This document shows positions 37,614-45,579 of a DNA stretch of 64,000 bases, in pieces (position 1 is the first letter of the stretch; every line of letters begins with the position of its first letter). Under the pieces are notes generated by a model, which saw only the letters and a list, made by a program, of their open reading frames with translations, was not told where the DNA came from and ran no database searches. A program made the position numbers and the translations under genes. The stretch is from Xanthobacter flavus (GTDB lineage: Bacteria; Pseudomonadota; Alphaproteobacteria; Rhizobiales; Xanthobacteraceae), in the NCBI RefSeq assembly GCF_017875275.1, contig NZ_JAGGML010000001.1:1862501-1926500 (forward strand). Direction: 5' to 3'.

Positions 37614-37939
37614 TGATCGACGCCGTTTCCCTCAATGCGCTGAGCCGCACCACCGCCACGAGCGCCACCACCGCCGCCCGCGCCACCGAGGCCGCGAACG
37701 CCACCCAGAGCGCGGGCAGCATTTCGGACTTCTCCACCATGCTCGCCCGCATGTCGTCGGATGCGGTGGACCAGGTGAAGACGGCGGAGGCGAGCGCCAT
37801 TTCCGGCATCCACGGACGCGTCTCCGTGCAGCAGGTGGTGGAGGCGGTGATGTCCGCCGAGCAGACGCTCCAGACCGCCATCGCGGTGCGCGACAAGGTG
37901 GTCGCCGCCTATCAGGAAATCAGCCGGATGGCCATCTGA
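37613..37939 (+). CDS. fliE: Flagellar hook-basal body complex protein FliE
   Basis: 108-residue MS ring-rod adaptor: [40 protein letters not shown] and [20 protein letters not shown] match the conserved C-terminal half. A GTG one codon upstream is an alternative start; the ATG shares one base with the flgC stop. Confidence 0.93.
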   Translation: MIDAVSLNALSRTTATSATTAARATEAANATQSAGSISDFSTMLARMSSDAVDQVKTAEASAISGIHGRVSVQQVVEAVMSAEQTLQTAIAVRDKVVAAYQEISRMAI

Positions 37940-37949
37940 GGAGAATGAC

Positions 37950-38738
37950 ATGAGAGCTTTGGCCATCGCCGCGACCGGCATGTCGGCGCAGCAGACCAAC
38001 GTGGAGGTGATCGCGAACAACATCGCGAACATCAACACCACCGGCTTCAAGCGCGCCCGCGCCGAGTTCACGGACCTGCTCTATCAGGCCGAGCGCGCCC
38101 AGGGCGTGCCCAATCAGGACGGCGCGGACCCGGTGCCGGAAGGCGCGCTCGTCGGCCTCGGCGTGCGCACCATCGGCATCCGCAACCTGCACCTGCAGGG
38201 GCCGCTGGCGCAGACCGGCAACCCGCTCGATCTTGCCCTGAACGGCCGCGGCTGGTTCCAGATCACCAGCCCCTCGGGCGACACGCTCTATACCCGCGCC
38301 GGCTCCTTCAACAAGGGCCCGACCGGCCAGCTCGTGACCGCCGACGGCTATGCGCTGAACCCGTCCCTCACACTGCCGCAGGATGCCAGCAGCATCGTCA
38401 TCAACGAGAGCGGGCAGATCTATGCCCAGATCGCCAACCAGTCCTCGCCGACCCTGGTGGGCCAGCTGACGCTCTCGACCTTCGCCAACGATTCCGGCCT
38501 GGAGCCGCTCGGCGACAACCTCTATCGCGAGACATCCGCCTCCGGCCAGCCGGTGACGGGCGTCGCCGGCACCACCGGCTTCGGCGCCGTGGTGCAGGGG
38601 TATCTGGAAGGCTCCAACGTGGACCCCATCAAGGAGATCACCCAACTCATCCAGGCCCAGCGCGCCTATGAGATGAACTCCAAGGTGATCCAGGCCGCCG
38701 ACGACATGGCCGGGGTCGTGTCGAAGGGAATCCGGTGA
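37950..38738 (+). CDS. flgG: Flagellar distal rod protein FlgG
   Basis: 262-residue distal rod protein: [40 protein letters not shown] and [11 protein letters not shown] are near-consensus for FlgG, as are [20 protein letters not shown] and the C-terminal [20 protein letters not shown]. It follows fliE by 10 bp and is coupled to flgA. Confidence 0.97.
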   Translation: MRALAIAATGMSAQQTNVEVIANNIANINTTGFKRARAEFTDLLYQAERAQGVPNQDGADPVPEGALVGLGVRTIGIRNLHLQGPLAQTGNPLDLALNGRGWFQITSPSGDTLYTRAGSFNKGPTGQLVTADGYALNPSLTLPQDASSIVINESGQIYAQIANQSSPTLVGQLTLSTFANDSGLEPLGDNLYRETSASGQPVTGVAGTTGFGAVVQGYLEGSNVDPIKEITQLIQAQRAYEMNSKVIQAADDMAGVVSKGIR

Positions 38739-39349
38739 ACGCAATCGAGATGAACACGCAATCGCGGCGGCGCGCCATGCGTGGCACCCGATGCCTGCGG
38801 TTCGGCCTCTGGGCCGGCACCGCAGCTTTGCTCTGCGCCGTTGCCGCCCCCGCTGCGGCGCAGAGCATCTCTTCCCTGGCCCAGCAGGCCGCCGCCGGCC
38901 GCGAGGAGGTGGAGCCGCCCCGCCCCGCCCCCGCGCGCCCGACGGCCGATGCCGCGCCGATGGCGCGCGTCCCCGTCGCCGCCGTCACCCTCTATCCGGG
39001 CGATGTCATTTCCGCCGGCATGCTGGCGCAGCGCGAGGTGGCCGATGCCGTGCTCGATCGCGGCGGCATCGCGCTGCAAGCCTCCGCCATCGTGGGCAAG
39101 TCGGCCCGGCGGGTCGTCGCCGCCGGCCAGCCGGTGCCGCTCAATGCGCTCGCCGACGTGACCCTCGTCACCAAGGGCGTCGCCACCCGCATCCAGCTGA
39201 GGGAGGGGGGTCTCTCCATTTCCGGCTACGGCATGCCGCTGGATTCCGGCGCGGCGGGCGCCACCATCCGGCTCAAGAACATGGAATCCGGCCAGATCAT
39301 CGTCGGCGAGGTGGCCGGCGACGGCACCGTGTGGGTGAAGACGCGATGA
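38735..39349 (+). CDS. flgA: Flagellar P-ring assembly chaperone FlgA
   Basis: 204-residue periplasmic chaperone for FlgI. An N-terminal basic region and a signal peptide ([20 protein letters not shown]) precede the SAF-like domain ([40 protein letters not shown]) and the C-terminal beta domain ([38 protein letters not shown]). The GTG start gives a four-base overlap with flgG; the ATG at 38750 is the alternative. It is followed by flgI with ATGA overlap. Confidence 0.92.
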   Translation: MNAIEMNTQSRRRAMRGTRCLRFGLWAGTAALLCAVAAPAAAQSISSLAQQAAAGREEVEPPRPAPARPTADAAPMARVPVAAVTLYPGDVISAGMLAQREVADAVLDRGGIALQASAIVGKSARRVVAAGQPVPLNALADVTLVTKGVATRIQLREGGLSISGYGMPLDSGAAGATIRLKNMESGQIIVGEVAGDGTVWVKTR

Positions 39350-40452
39350 TCCGCCGCGCGCTTATGGCCCTCGCCGCGCTCCTCGCCCTCGCCGGCCCCG
39401 CGGCGGCGCAGGCGACGACGCGCATCAAGGACATCTCTTCCATCCAGGGCGTGCGCGACAACCAGCTCGTGGGCTACGGCCTCATCATCGGCCTCCAGGG
39501 CACCGGCGACACGCTGCGCAACTCGCCCTTCACCGAGCAGGCCATGCAATCCATGCTCGACCGCATGGGCATCAATGTGCAGGGCCTGTCGCTGCGCGCC
39601 AAGAACGTGGCGGCGGTGGCCGTCACCGCCAACCTGCCCGCCTTCGCCGGCCTCGGCACGCGCATCGACGTGACCATCGCCTCGCTGGGCGACGCGACCT
39701 CCCTGCGCGGCGGCACCCTGCTCGTCACGCCCCTCAACGGCGCCGATGGCGTGACCTATGCGGTGGCGCAGGGCCAGATCGTCTCCGGCATCCAGATCAC
39801 CGGGCAGGCGGAGACGCTGAGCCAGGGCGTGCCCACCGCAGGGCGCATCGCCAACGGTGCGCTGGTGGAGCGGCAGATCCCCGGCCAGCTCTCCGAGCTG
39901 CCGGAAATCCTCATCGACCTCACCAATCCGGATTTCCGCACCGCCGCGCTGATGGCCGACGTCATCAACGCCTACACCCACGCCCGCTACGGCAAGCGCC
40001 TCGCCCGCGAGCGCGACCTGCGCACGGTGGTGGTGCAGCGCCCGCCGAATTCCGGCACCGCCCGCTTCATCGCCGAGATCGGCGAACTGCGCATCACGCC
40101 CGACACGCCGGCCAAGGTGGTGGTGGACCAGCGCACCGGCACGGTGGTGATCGGCCGTAACGTGCAGGTCTCCACCTTCGCCGTCACCCAGGGCAACCTG
40201 ACCGTACAGGTCACCGAGGCGCCGGAGGTGTCGCAGCCCGAGCCCTACACCTTCGGGGAGACGGTGGTGGTGCCGCGCACCAACATCCAGGCCGACGAGA
40301 GTGGCGGGCCCATCGGCATCGTCCGCGGCCCCAATCTCCAGCAATTGGTGAACGGGCTCAACCGCTTCGGGCTCAAGCCCTCGGACATCATCTCCATCCT
40401 CCAGGCGGTGAAGACCTCCGGCGCGCTGCAGGCCGAGCTGGTGTTCCAGTGA
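39346..40452 (+). CDS. flgI: Flagellar P-ring protein FlgI
   Basis: 368-residue periplasmic ring protein with a signal peptide (RALMALAALLALAGPAAAQA) and the family signatures TRIKDISSIQGVRDNQLVGY, GLIIGLQGTGDTLRNSPFTE and SLGDATSLRGGTLLVTPLNG. The end (LNRFGLKPSDIISILQAVKT) is conserved. Start fixed by overlap with flgA. Confidence 0.97.
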   Translation: MIRRALMALAALLALAGPAAAQATTRIKDISSIQGVRDNQLVGYGLIIGLQGTGDTLRNSPFTEQAMQSMLDRMGINVQGLSLRAKNVAAVAVTANLPAFAGLGTRIDVTIASLGDATSLRGGTLLVTPLNGADGVTYAVAQGQIVSGIQITGQAETLSQGVPTAGRIANGALVERQIPGQLSELPEILIDLTNPDFRTAALMADVINAYTHARYGKRLARERDLRTVVVQRPPNSGTARFIAEIGELRITPDTPAKVVVDQRTGTVVIGRNVQVSTFAVTQGNLTVQVTEAPEVSQPEPYTFGETVVVPRTNIQADESGGPIGIVRGPNLQQLVNGLNRFGLKPSDIISILQAVKTSGALQAELVFQ

Positions 40453-40569
40453 CCCCGCCGGGCGCAGACTGCCCCCGCAAGCGTCGCGCAAGTCTCTCCC
40501 CCTAGACCGGAACCATCAAGGCGCCCCTGCCCCTGCCGGCGCCGCCCCTCGGGGAAGAGGAGAGGTTCC

Positions 40570-41277
40570 ATGTCCGTGTCGACGGTCCTGCTGGACGCCG
40601 CAATCGTCTATGCGATCGCCTCGGTCTCGTGCTCGCTGCTCGTGGGCGTGATCGCGCTCCGGCGCGTGACCTGCTCGCGGCTCCATGCCGTCTTCGTCAC
40701 CGCGCGGCGCCGCAAGGTGGCCCGGGCGAGATCCGGCCGCAACGCCGGTGCCGCGCTGGCCCTCGCCGCGCTCTGCGGCTCCGCCCTGGCGATATCGGGC
40801 GACGCCCGCGCGGAGCCCTCCCCCGGCGCCCCCGACGCCGCCGCCGGCGAGAATGCGGCCCTCTATTGCCGCAACATCGCCGATGCCGCCGCCGACGCCC
40901 GCTTCACCCGCCAGCAGGCCGCGCTCGCCGCCATGGAGAAGGAGATCGAGGCCCGCCTCGCCCAGCTCGAGGCCAAGCGCGCCGAATACCAGGAGTGGCT
41001 GGCCCGCCGCGAGACGTTCCTGAAAAAGGCCGACGACAGCCTCATCGCCGTGGTCTCGCAGATGCGCCCGGACGCCGCCGCCGCCCAGCTCGCGGCCATG
41101 AACGAGGACATGGCGGCCGCCGTGCTCGCCCGGCTGTCGCCGCGCGTCGCCAGCGCCATCCTTAACGAGAGCGAGCCGGCCCGCGCCGCGCGCCTCACCT
41201 CCACCATGGTCGGCATGGCCCGCCGCGCGCAGGAAGGGCGGACCGAGGCGCCCCGCACCACCGGGCGGCCCGGCTGA
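40570..41277 (+). CDS. motE: MotE-like periplasmic chaperone of MotC
   Basis: 235-residue protein. The C-terminal 150 residues contain LYCRNIADAAADARFTRQQA, a coiled coil (EKEIEARLAQLEAKRAEYQE) and an MgtE-N-like end (MRPDAAAAQLAAMNEDMAAA, LSPRVASAILNE). In Sinorhizobium MotE is a disulfide-linked periplasmic dimer that stabilises MotC; the Cys in LYCRN could serve this. Unusually there are two hydrophobic segments, one at residues ~6-30 and a second, signal-like one at ~58-80. The ATG at 40570 has a strong GAGGAGAGG site. It lies between flgI and flgH, the same place as in Sinorhizobium. Confidence 0.85.
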   Translation: MSVSTVLLDAAIVYAIASVSCSLLVGVIALRRVTCSRLHAVFVTARRRKVARARSGRNAGAALALAALCGSALAISGDARAEPSPGAPDAAAGENAALYCRNIADAAADARFTRQQAALAAMEKEIEARLAQLEAKRAEYQEWLARRETFLKKADDSLIAVVSQMRPDAAAAQLAAMNEDMAAAVLARLSPRVASAILNESEPARAARLTSTMVGMARRAQEGRTEAPRTTGRPG

Positions 41278-42053
41278 TGCGCGCCAGAAAGGCCCCAAGC
41301 ACCATGACCCTCATCCCCCTCATCCCCCTCATCGCCCGCGCCGCCCTCGCGGCCCTCGCCGGCCTCGCCCTTTCCGGCTGCAAGAGCACCTACGACAACC
41401 TCGCCACCGGGCCGTCGCTGACCCCCGTCGGCTACGGGCTCGACACCGCCAAGCGCGAACCGCTGCCCATGACCTTCCAGCAGCCAGAGAAGAAGACCTT
41501 CCGCTCCACCTGGGACCTCAACCGCTCGTCGAGCATGTATCGCGACCTGCGCGCCGCCAAGGTGGGCGACGTGATCCGCGTGGCCATCGCCATCGACGAC
41601 AAGGCCCAGTTCGACAACGCCACCGATCGCTCGCGGGAATCGAAGAGCAACCTCGGCTTCGACGCGGCGCTCACCCTCTCCGGCTTCGGCAAGGGCGCGA
41701 ACGCGGGCGCGGGCTCCGGCAATCTCGACATCAACGGCGACACCAAGACCAAGGGCAAGGGCAACATCGACCGCTCCGAGAAGCTGCGCCTCTCGGTCGC
41801 CGTGGTGGTGACGGAGATCCTGCCGGACGGCAATTTCGTCATCCGCGGCTCGCAGGAGATCCTCGTCAATTACGAGGTGCGCGAGCTGACCATCGCCGGC
41901 ATCGTCAACCCGCTGGACGTGTCTTCGACCAACATCATCCCCTACGACAAGATCGCCGAGGCACGCATCTCCTATGGCGGACGCGGCCGGCTCACGGATG
42001 TGCAGCAGCCCGCCTGGGGCCAGCGCCTCTATGACGTCGTGACGCCCTGGTGA
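41277..42053 (+). CDS. flgH: Flagellar L-ring lipoprotein FlgH
   Basis: Outer-membrane ring protein, 258 residues, with a lipoprotein signal ending in LSGC (lipidated Cys35), then PEKKTFRSTWDLNRSSSMYR, VGDVIRVAIAIDDKAQFDNA and the C-terminal SYGGRGRLTDVQQPAWGQRL. The signal region contains a short CTCATCCCC tandem repeat (LIPLIPLI). The ATG at 41277 overlaps motE by one base; the ATG at 41304 would give a more normal signal length and is a real alternative. Confidence 0.93.
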   Translation: MRARKAPSTMTLIPLIPLIARAALAALAGLALSGCKSTYDNLATGPSLTPVGYGLDTAKREPLPMTFQQPEKKTFRSTWDLNRSSSMYRDLRAAKVGDVIRVAIAIDDKAQFDNATDRSRESKSNLGFDAALTLSGFGKGANAGAGSGNLDINGDTKTKGKGNIDRSEKLRLSVAVVVTEILPDGNFVIRGSQEILVNYEVRELTIAGIVNPLDVSSTNIIPYDKIAEARISYGGRGRLTDVQQPAWGQRLYDVVTPW

Positions 42054-42057
42054 CGTG

Positions 42058-42567
42058 ATGGCGACCGCAGCCCCCGCCAAAGCCCTCGCCCCGAACGGAG
42101 CGCCCGAGAAGAAGCCCGGGCTCCTCGTGCCCCTCCTCATCGTCACGCTGCTGGCGCTCGCCGCCGGCGCGGGGCTCGGGCTCCAGCTCGCCGGCACGGT
42201 GGAGCAGGCGGTGACGAAGAAGGTCGCCGCCGAGCCGGAGAAGAAGCCGGCCCCGCCATTGCGGCATTCCGGCGACCTGGTGCTGAAGGACCTGAAGCCG
42301 GTGGTGGTGAACCTTTCCGCGCCCTCCTCCACCTTCATCCGCATCGAGACGGCCATCGTGTTCAAGAACGGAGCGCTGACGAACCCGGACGTGACGGCCG
42401 CCGAATTGCGCGAGGACATCATGGCCTACATGCGCACCCTGGCGCTGAGCCAGCTCGAAGGCCCGAGCGCGCTCCAGCACCTGCGCGAGGACCTCAACGA
42501 GCGCGCCCGCGCCCGATCCGACGGCAAGGTGGACGAACTGATCGTCTCGACGCTGGTGGTGCAGTGA
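42058..42567 (+). CDS. fliL: Flagellar basal-body-associated protein FliL
   Basis: 169-residue stator-associated protein: an N-terminal membrane helix (LLVPLLIVTLLALAAGAGLG) and a periplasmic domain with LVLKDLKPVVVNLSAPSSTF, FIRIETAIVFKNGAL and the C-terminal GKVDELIVSTLVVQ. A GTG one codon earlier is possible. It overlaps fliP by GTGA. Confidence 0.93.
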   Translation: MATAAPAKALAPNGAPEKKPGLLVPLLIVTLLALAAGAGLGLQLAGTVEQAVTKKVAAEPEKKPAPPLRHSGDLVLKDLKPVVVNLSAPSSTFIRIETAIVFKNGALTNPDVTAAELREDIMAYMRTLALSQLEGPSALQHLREDLNERARARSDGKVDELIVSTLVVQ

Positions 42568-43367
42568 GGGGGCCGGTGCGCCTTGCGGCGCTGATATCCG
42601 CGCTCGTCGCCGCCTTGCTCCTCTCCGCCGCGCCGGCCTTGGCGCAGGCTGCCGCGCAGATGCCTTCCCTGGAGCAGCTTCTGCCCGAGGGCGGCGGCAG
42701 CACGGCGGGGCGCCTCATCCAGATGGTGGCCCTGCTCACGGTGCTGTCGGTGGCGCCCGGGCTGCTCATCATGGTCACCAGCTTCACCCGCTTCGTGATC
42801 GCCTTCTCCTTCCTGCGCTCCGGCCTCGGCCTGCCCTCGACGCCGGCCAATCTCGTGCTGGTCTCGCTCTCCCTGTTCATGACCTTTTATGTGATGGGCC
42901 CGACCTTCGACCGCGCCTGGCAGGACGGGGTGAAGCCCCTCACCGAGAACCGGATCAGCGAGGAAGAGGCGCTGCAGCGCATCGCCGACCCGTTCCGCGA
43001 TTTCATGCTCACCCACGTGCGCGGCAAGGATCTGAAGCTGTTCGCCGACATCGCCTCGCGCGACAAGCCGGCCGAGGAGGCGACCTCCCCTGCGCCCGCG
43101 CCGGAGAAGGCGGGCGAGGAAAAAGTGCCCCTGCGGGTGCTCATCCCCGCCTTCATGATCTCGGAACTCAGGCGCGGCTTCGAGATCGGTTTTCTCATCG
43201 TCCTGCCCTTCCTCATCATCGACATGATCGTGGCGACGCTGGTCATGTCTATGGGCATGATGATGATGCCGCCGGCGGTGATCTCCCTGCCGTTCAAGAT
43301 CCTCTTCTTCATCCTCATCGACGGCTGGAACCTGCTCGTCGGCGGGCTGATCCGCTCCTTCTTCTGA
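42564..43367 (+). CDS. fliP: Flagellar export gate protein FliP
   Basis: 267-residue core of the export channel, with a cleavable signal peptide (AALISALVAALLLSAAPALA) and membrane helices containing LTVLSVAPGLLIMVTSFTRF, SELRRGFEIGFLIVLPFLII and MIVATLVMSMGMMMMPPAVI. The start is a GTG overlapping the fliL stop. It is the last gene of the plus-strand flagellar run; no fliO was recognised. Confidence 0.96.
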   Translation: MRGPVRLAALISALVAALLLSAAPALAQAAAQMPSLEQLLPEGGGSTAGRLIQMVALLTVLSVAPGLLIMVTSFTRFVIAFSFLRSGLGLPSTPANLVLVSLSLFMTFYVMGPTFDRAWQDGVKPLTENRISEEEALQRIADPFRDFMLTHVRGKDLKLFADIASRDKPAEEATSPAPAPEKAGEEKVPLRVLIPAFMISELRRGFEIGFLIVLPFLIIDMIVATLVMSMGMMMMPPAVISLPFKILFFILIDGWNLLVGGLIRSFF

Positions 43368-43412
43368 GCGCGGACCGCACGGCCGGTGGCCCGCCGCGCC
43401 ACGCCGCGCCGG

Positions 43413-44234
43413 TCACTCCACGCGGGCCTGCTGCGGCGGCTCCGGCGGCGCGGCACAGAAGGCCTCGGCTGTGGCAGTCCATTGCCCCACTCCGGCCTTC
43501 ACCAGATTCTTCATCACCCGGCACACATAGCGGTGCTGCGCCACGGTGTTCTTCGGGCCGGCATTGTAGCGCGCGGCCGCCATGGTCCAGTTGCCATGCC
43601 GCTTGCGCAGGACCTGCAGGAAGCGCGCCCCCTGCTCCACGTTGAGGCGCGGATCGAAGATCTCCTCCAGCGAATTGAACTCGTGCCGGTGCCAGTACCA
43701 GTTCACCTGCATGCAGCCGATGTCGATCAGCTTCACCCCGCGCTCATTGGCGGCGCGGAACAGCGTCAGCGCCTCGGGCAGCGTCGCGGGGATATGGTCC
43801 TTGCCCTCGATGTGCAGCATCAGCGGCTGGAGGCCCTTGCCCGTGCCGCTTTCGGTCAGCGCGACGGCATAGAGGATCTGGAGCGGGATCTGGTATTTCG
43901 CCGCCGCGCGGGCCAGTTCCCGCTCGCAGACGCCCTGCGGGGCGGGGTTTGCGGAGGTTTTGGCGGAGGGCTTGCCGGAGGCCTTGGCGGAGGCCTTGCC
44001 GGGCGCTGAGTCCGCCGCCGCCGGACTGGTGGGAGCCGGAGCCGAAGCCGCCGTCTGGCGCGGCGTGCCGGCGGGCGCGCGCCGTTCGCCCCAGATCGGC
44101 CGGATGGTGGCGGGAGATGCCGAAGCGGCGGGCAGGGGCTCGGACGATCCGACGATTGACGAGGCGTCGCCGCAGCGTGCCTCACCCGGCGCCAAAGCGA
44201 GGCTCGTCAGCAAAAGAAGGCGCAGCGTCGTCAT
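43413..44234 (-). CDS. Lytic transglycosylase of the flagellar cluster
   Basis: 273-residue exported muramidase. A signal peptide and an Ala/Pro/Ser/Lys-rich linker (with repeated KASAKASGKPSAKTS-like residues, about 75-110) are followed by an SLT domain: ILYAVALTESGTGKGL carries the catalytic Glu, then GCMQVNWYWHR, NVEQGARFLQVLRKRHGNW and MAAARYNAGP. It would open the peptidoglycan for the rod, replacing the muramidase half missing from FlgJ. In Sinorhizobium an equivalent gene (orf38) also follows fliK. It overlaps the 3' end of fliK by 53 bp and is convergent with fliP. Confidence 0.87.
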   Translation of the reverse strand: MTTLRLLLLTSLALAPGEARCGDASSIVGSSEPLPAASASPATIRPIWGERRAPAGTPRQTAASAPAPTSPAAADSAPGKASAKASGKPSAKTSANPAPQGVCERELARAAAKYQIPLQILYAVALTESGTGKGLQPLMLHIEGKDHIPATLPEALTLFRAANERGVKLIDIGCMQVNWYWHRHEFNSLEEIFDPRLNVEQGARFLQVLRKRHGNWTMAAARYNAGPKNTVAQHRYVCRVMKNLVKAGVGQWTATAEAFCAAPPEPPQQARVE

Positions 44235-45579
44235 CGGGATAAGTCCTGTCGTTTCGGCCGCCGCGGCCCTGACGGCCGGGATCGGCGCCGCCCCGGCTGC
44301 CGCCATCCGGATGGTCCGCCGTGTCCTGCGGGGGCGGACCCTCCATGGCGGCGGGGGCGCGCAGCGGCGCGTCGATCACGGGCAGGCCGGCGCCGCCGAC
44401 CTCCAGATCCACGTCCGGCAGGCCGGCTGATCCGAGCAGCGCGGAGAGGTGCGCCCTGTCGCCCGCCAGAAGGGCGGCGGTTGCGGGGTCGTCCGCCTTG
44501 AGGCGCACGGTGAGGCCGTGGGGCGTGAGGCGCATATGCACCACCACCCGGCCGAGGCTGTCCGGCGACAGCGCGATATCGAGCACGCGCACGGGGCCGG
44601 TGGGCACGGGGGCGTCCTCGCTTGCGGGCGGCGCGCCCGTCCCGGCAGCGGCGGGCGCCGTATCCATCTGCGCGACTTCCGCCGCGATGGCGCGGCCGAT
44701 CTGGGCGAGGCTGGCGAACGGCAGCGCGGGCGTTGCCTCCGCCGGCCGGACGGGCGCAGGTGGCCGGTCGTCCAGGACCGCGGGCGCGGCGGCGGCGCGC
44801 GCCGTCCCGGGGCTCTGCCGGGCGTCGGCGCGGCGGGGTTCTGGCTGATCGTTCGGCGCGCCATCATCGGCCGCCGCGCCAAGGGGGAGCGGCCGGACGG
44901 GGATGCGGCCCTCACGGCTCGGCGGGTTCGCCTCGATATCGCGCCCGCCAGGCGCCTCTCGCGCGGCTTCCGCCAGGGCTGGCGGGGGCTCCGGCGTGAA
45001 CGGCCGCACCGGCGCGAAATGGGTTTCCTGTCGCAGCACGGCGACCCGCATGGGCGCCGGCGCTTCCGCCGCGGTCTCCGCCGGCACGGCCGGCACCGCG
45101 AGGGGGACAGGCGGGGGGCTCGCGCGGGGCTGGGGGGCCACCTCCGCCGACACGTCCCGCGGTCCCGCGAGCGGCGCGGATAGCAGGGCGAGGAGCGGCG
45201 GCGGCTGGGGGCGGTCAGGCGTGTCCGGAGCGGGTGCGTCCGGCAGCGGAGCGGGCGCGGCATCGGCGGTGTCGACGGGCTCCGCCTCCGGCCGCAGGAG
45301 GCCCGGCGCGCGGCCCGGGGCGGGAGGGGTCTCGATCGCCTCGCGCTCCGGGTCGGAGCGGGCGCAGCGGGCGAGCAGCCGGTCGAGGCTTGCAGGCGGC
45401 GGGCAAGGCGAAGCGTCGGCGGGCGGCACCCCCGCCGCGGTCTCGGGAACAGGCGCTGCCGGGGCTTCGCCCATCCCGCTGAGCAGGTCGTCAAAGGGCT
45501 GGCCATCCGGCAGTGCCGCGCGGCCGGCGAGGTCCGGTGGGCGCGCCACAGCGGCGGGGGCGATGTCGGCGGTCCTCAT
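44182..45579 (-). CDS. fliK: Flagellar hook-length control protein FliK
   Basis: 465-residue secreted ruler protein. The first ~300 residues are Pro/Ala-rich and low-complexity, as usual for FliK. The C-terminal domain (about 330-410) has VRVLDIALSPDSLGRVVVHM, RLTPHGLTVRLKADDPATAA and LLAGDRAHLSALLGSAGLPD, the FlhB-switching domain. A Gly/Asp-rich tail of about 50 residues follows. In Sinorhizobium the equivalent gene was first named motD. Its start overlaps the motC stop by ATGA and its end overlaps the transglycosylase gene. Confidence 0.87.
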   Translation of the reverse strand: MRTADIAPAAVARPPDLAGRAALPDGQPFDDLLSGMGEAPAAPVPETAAGVPPADASPCPPPASLDRLLARCARSDPEREAIETPPAPGRAPGLLRPEAEPVDTADAAPAPLPDAPAPDTPDRPQPPPLLALLSAPLAGPRDVSAEVAPQPRASPPPVPLAVPAVPAETAAEAPAPMRVAVLRQETHFAPVRPFTPEPPPALAEAAREAPGGRDIEANPPSREGRIPVRPLPLGAAADDGAPNDQPEPRRADARQSPGTARAAAAPAVLDDRPPAPVRPAEATPALPFASLAQIGRAIAAEVAQMDTAPAAAGTGAPPASEDAPVPTGPVRVLDIALSPDSLGRVVVHMRLTPHGLTVRLKADDPATAALLAGDRAHLSALLGSAGLPDVDLEVGGAGLPVIDAPLRAPAAMEGPPPQDTADHPDGGSRGGADPGRQGRGGRNDRTYPDDDAAPSFADEPRFGAG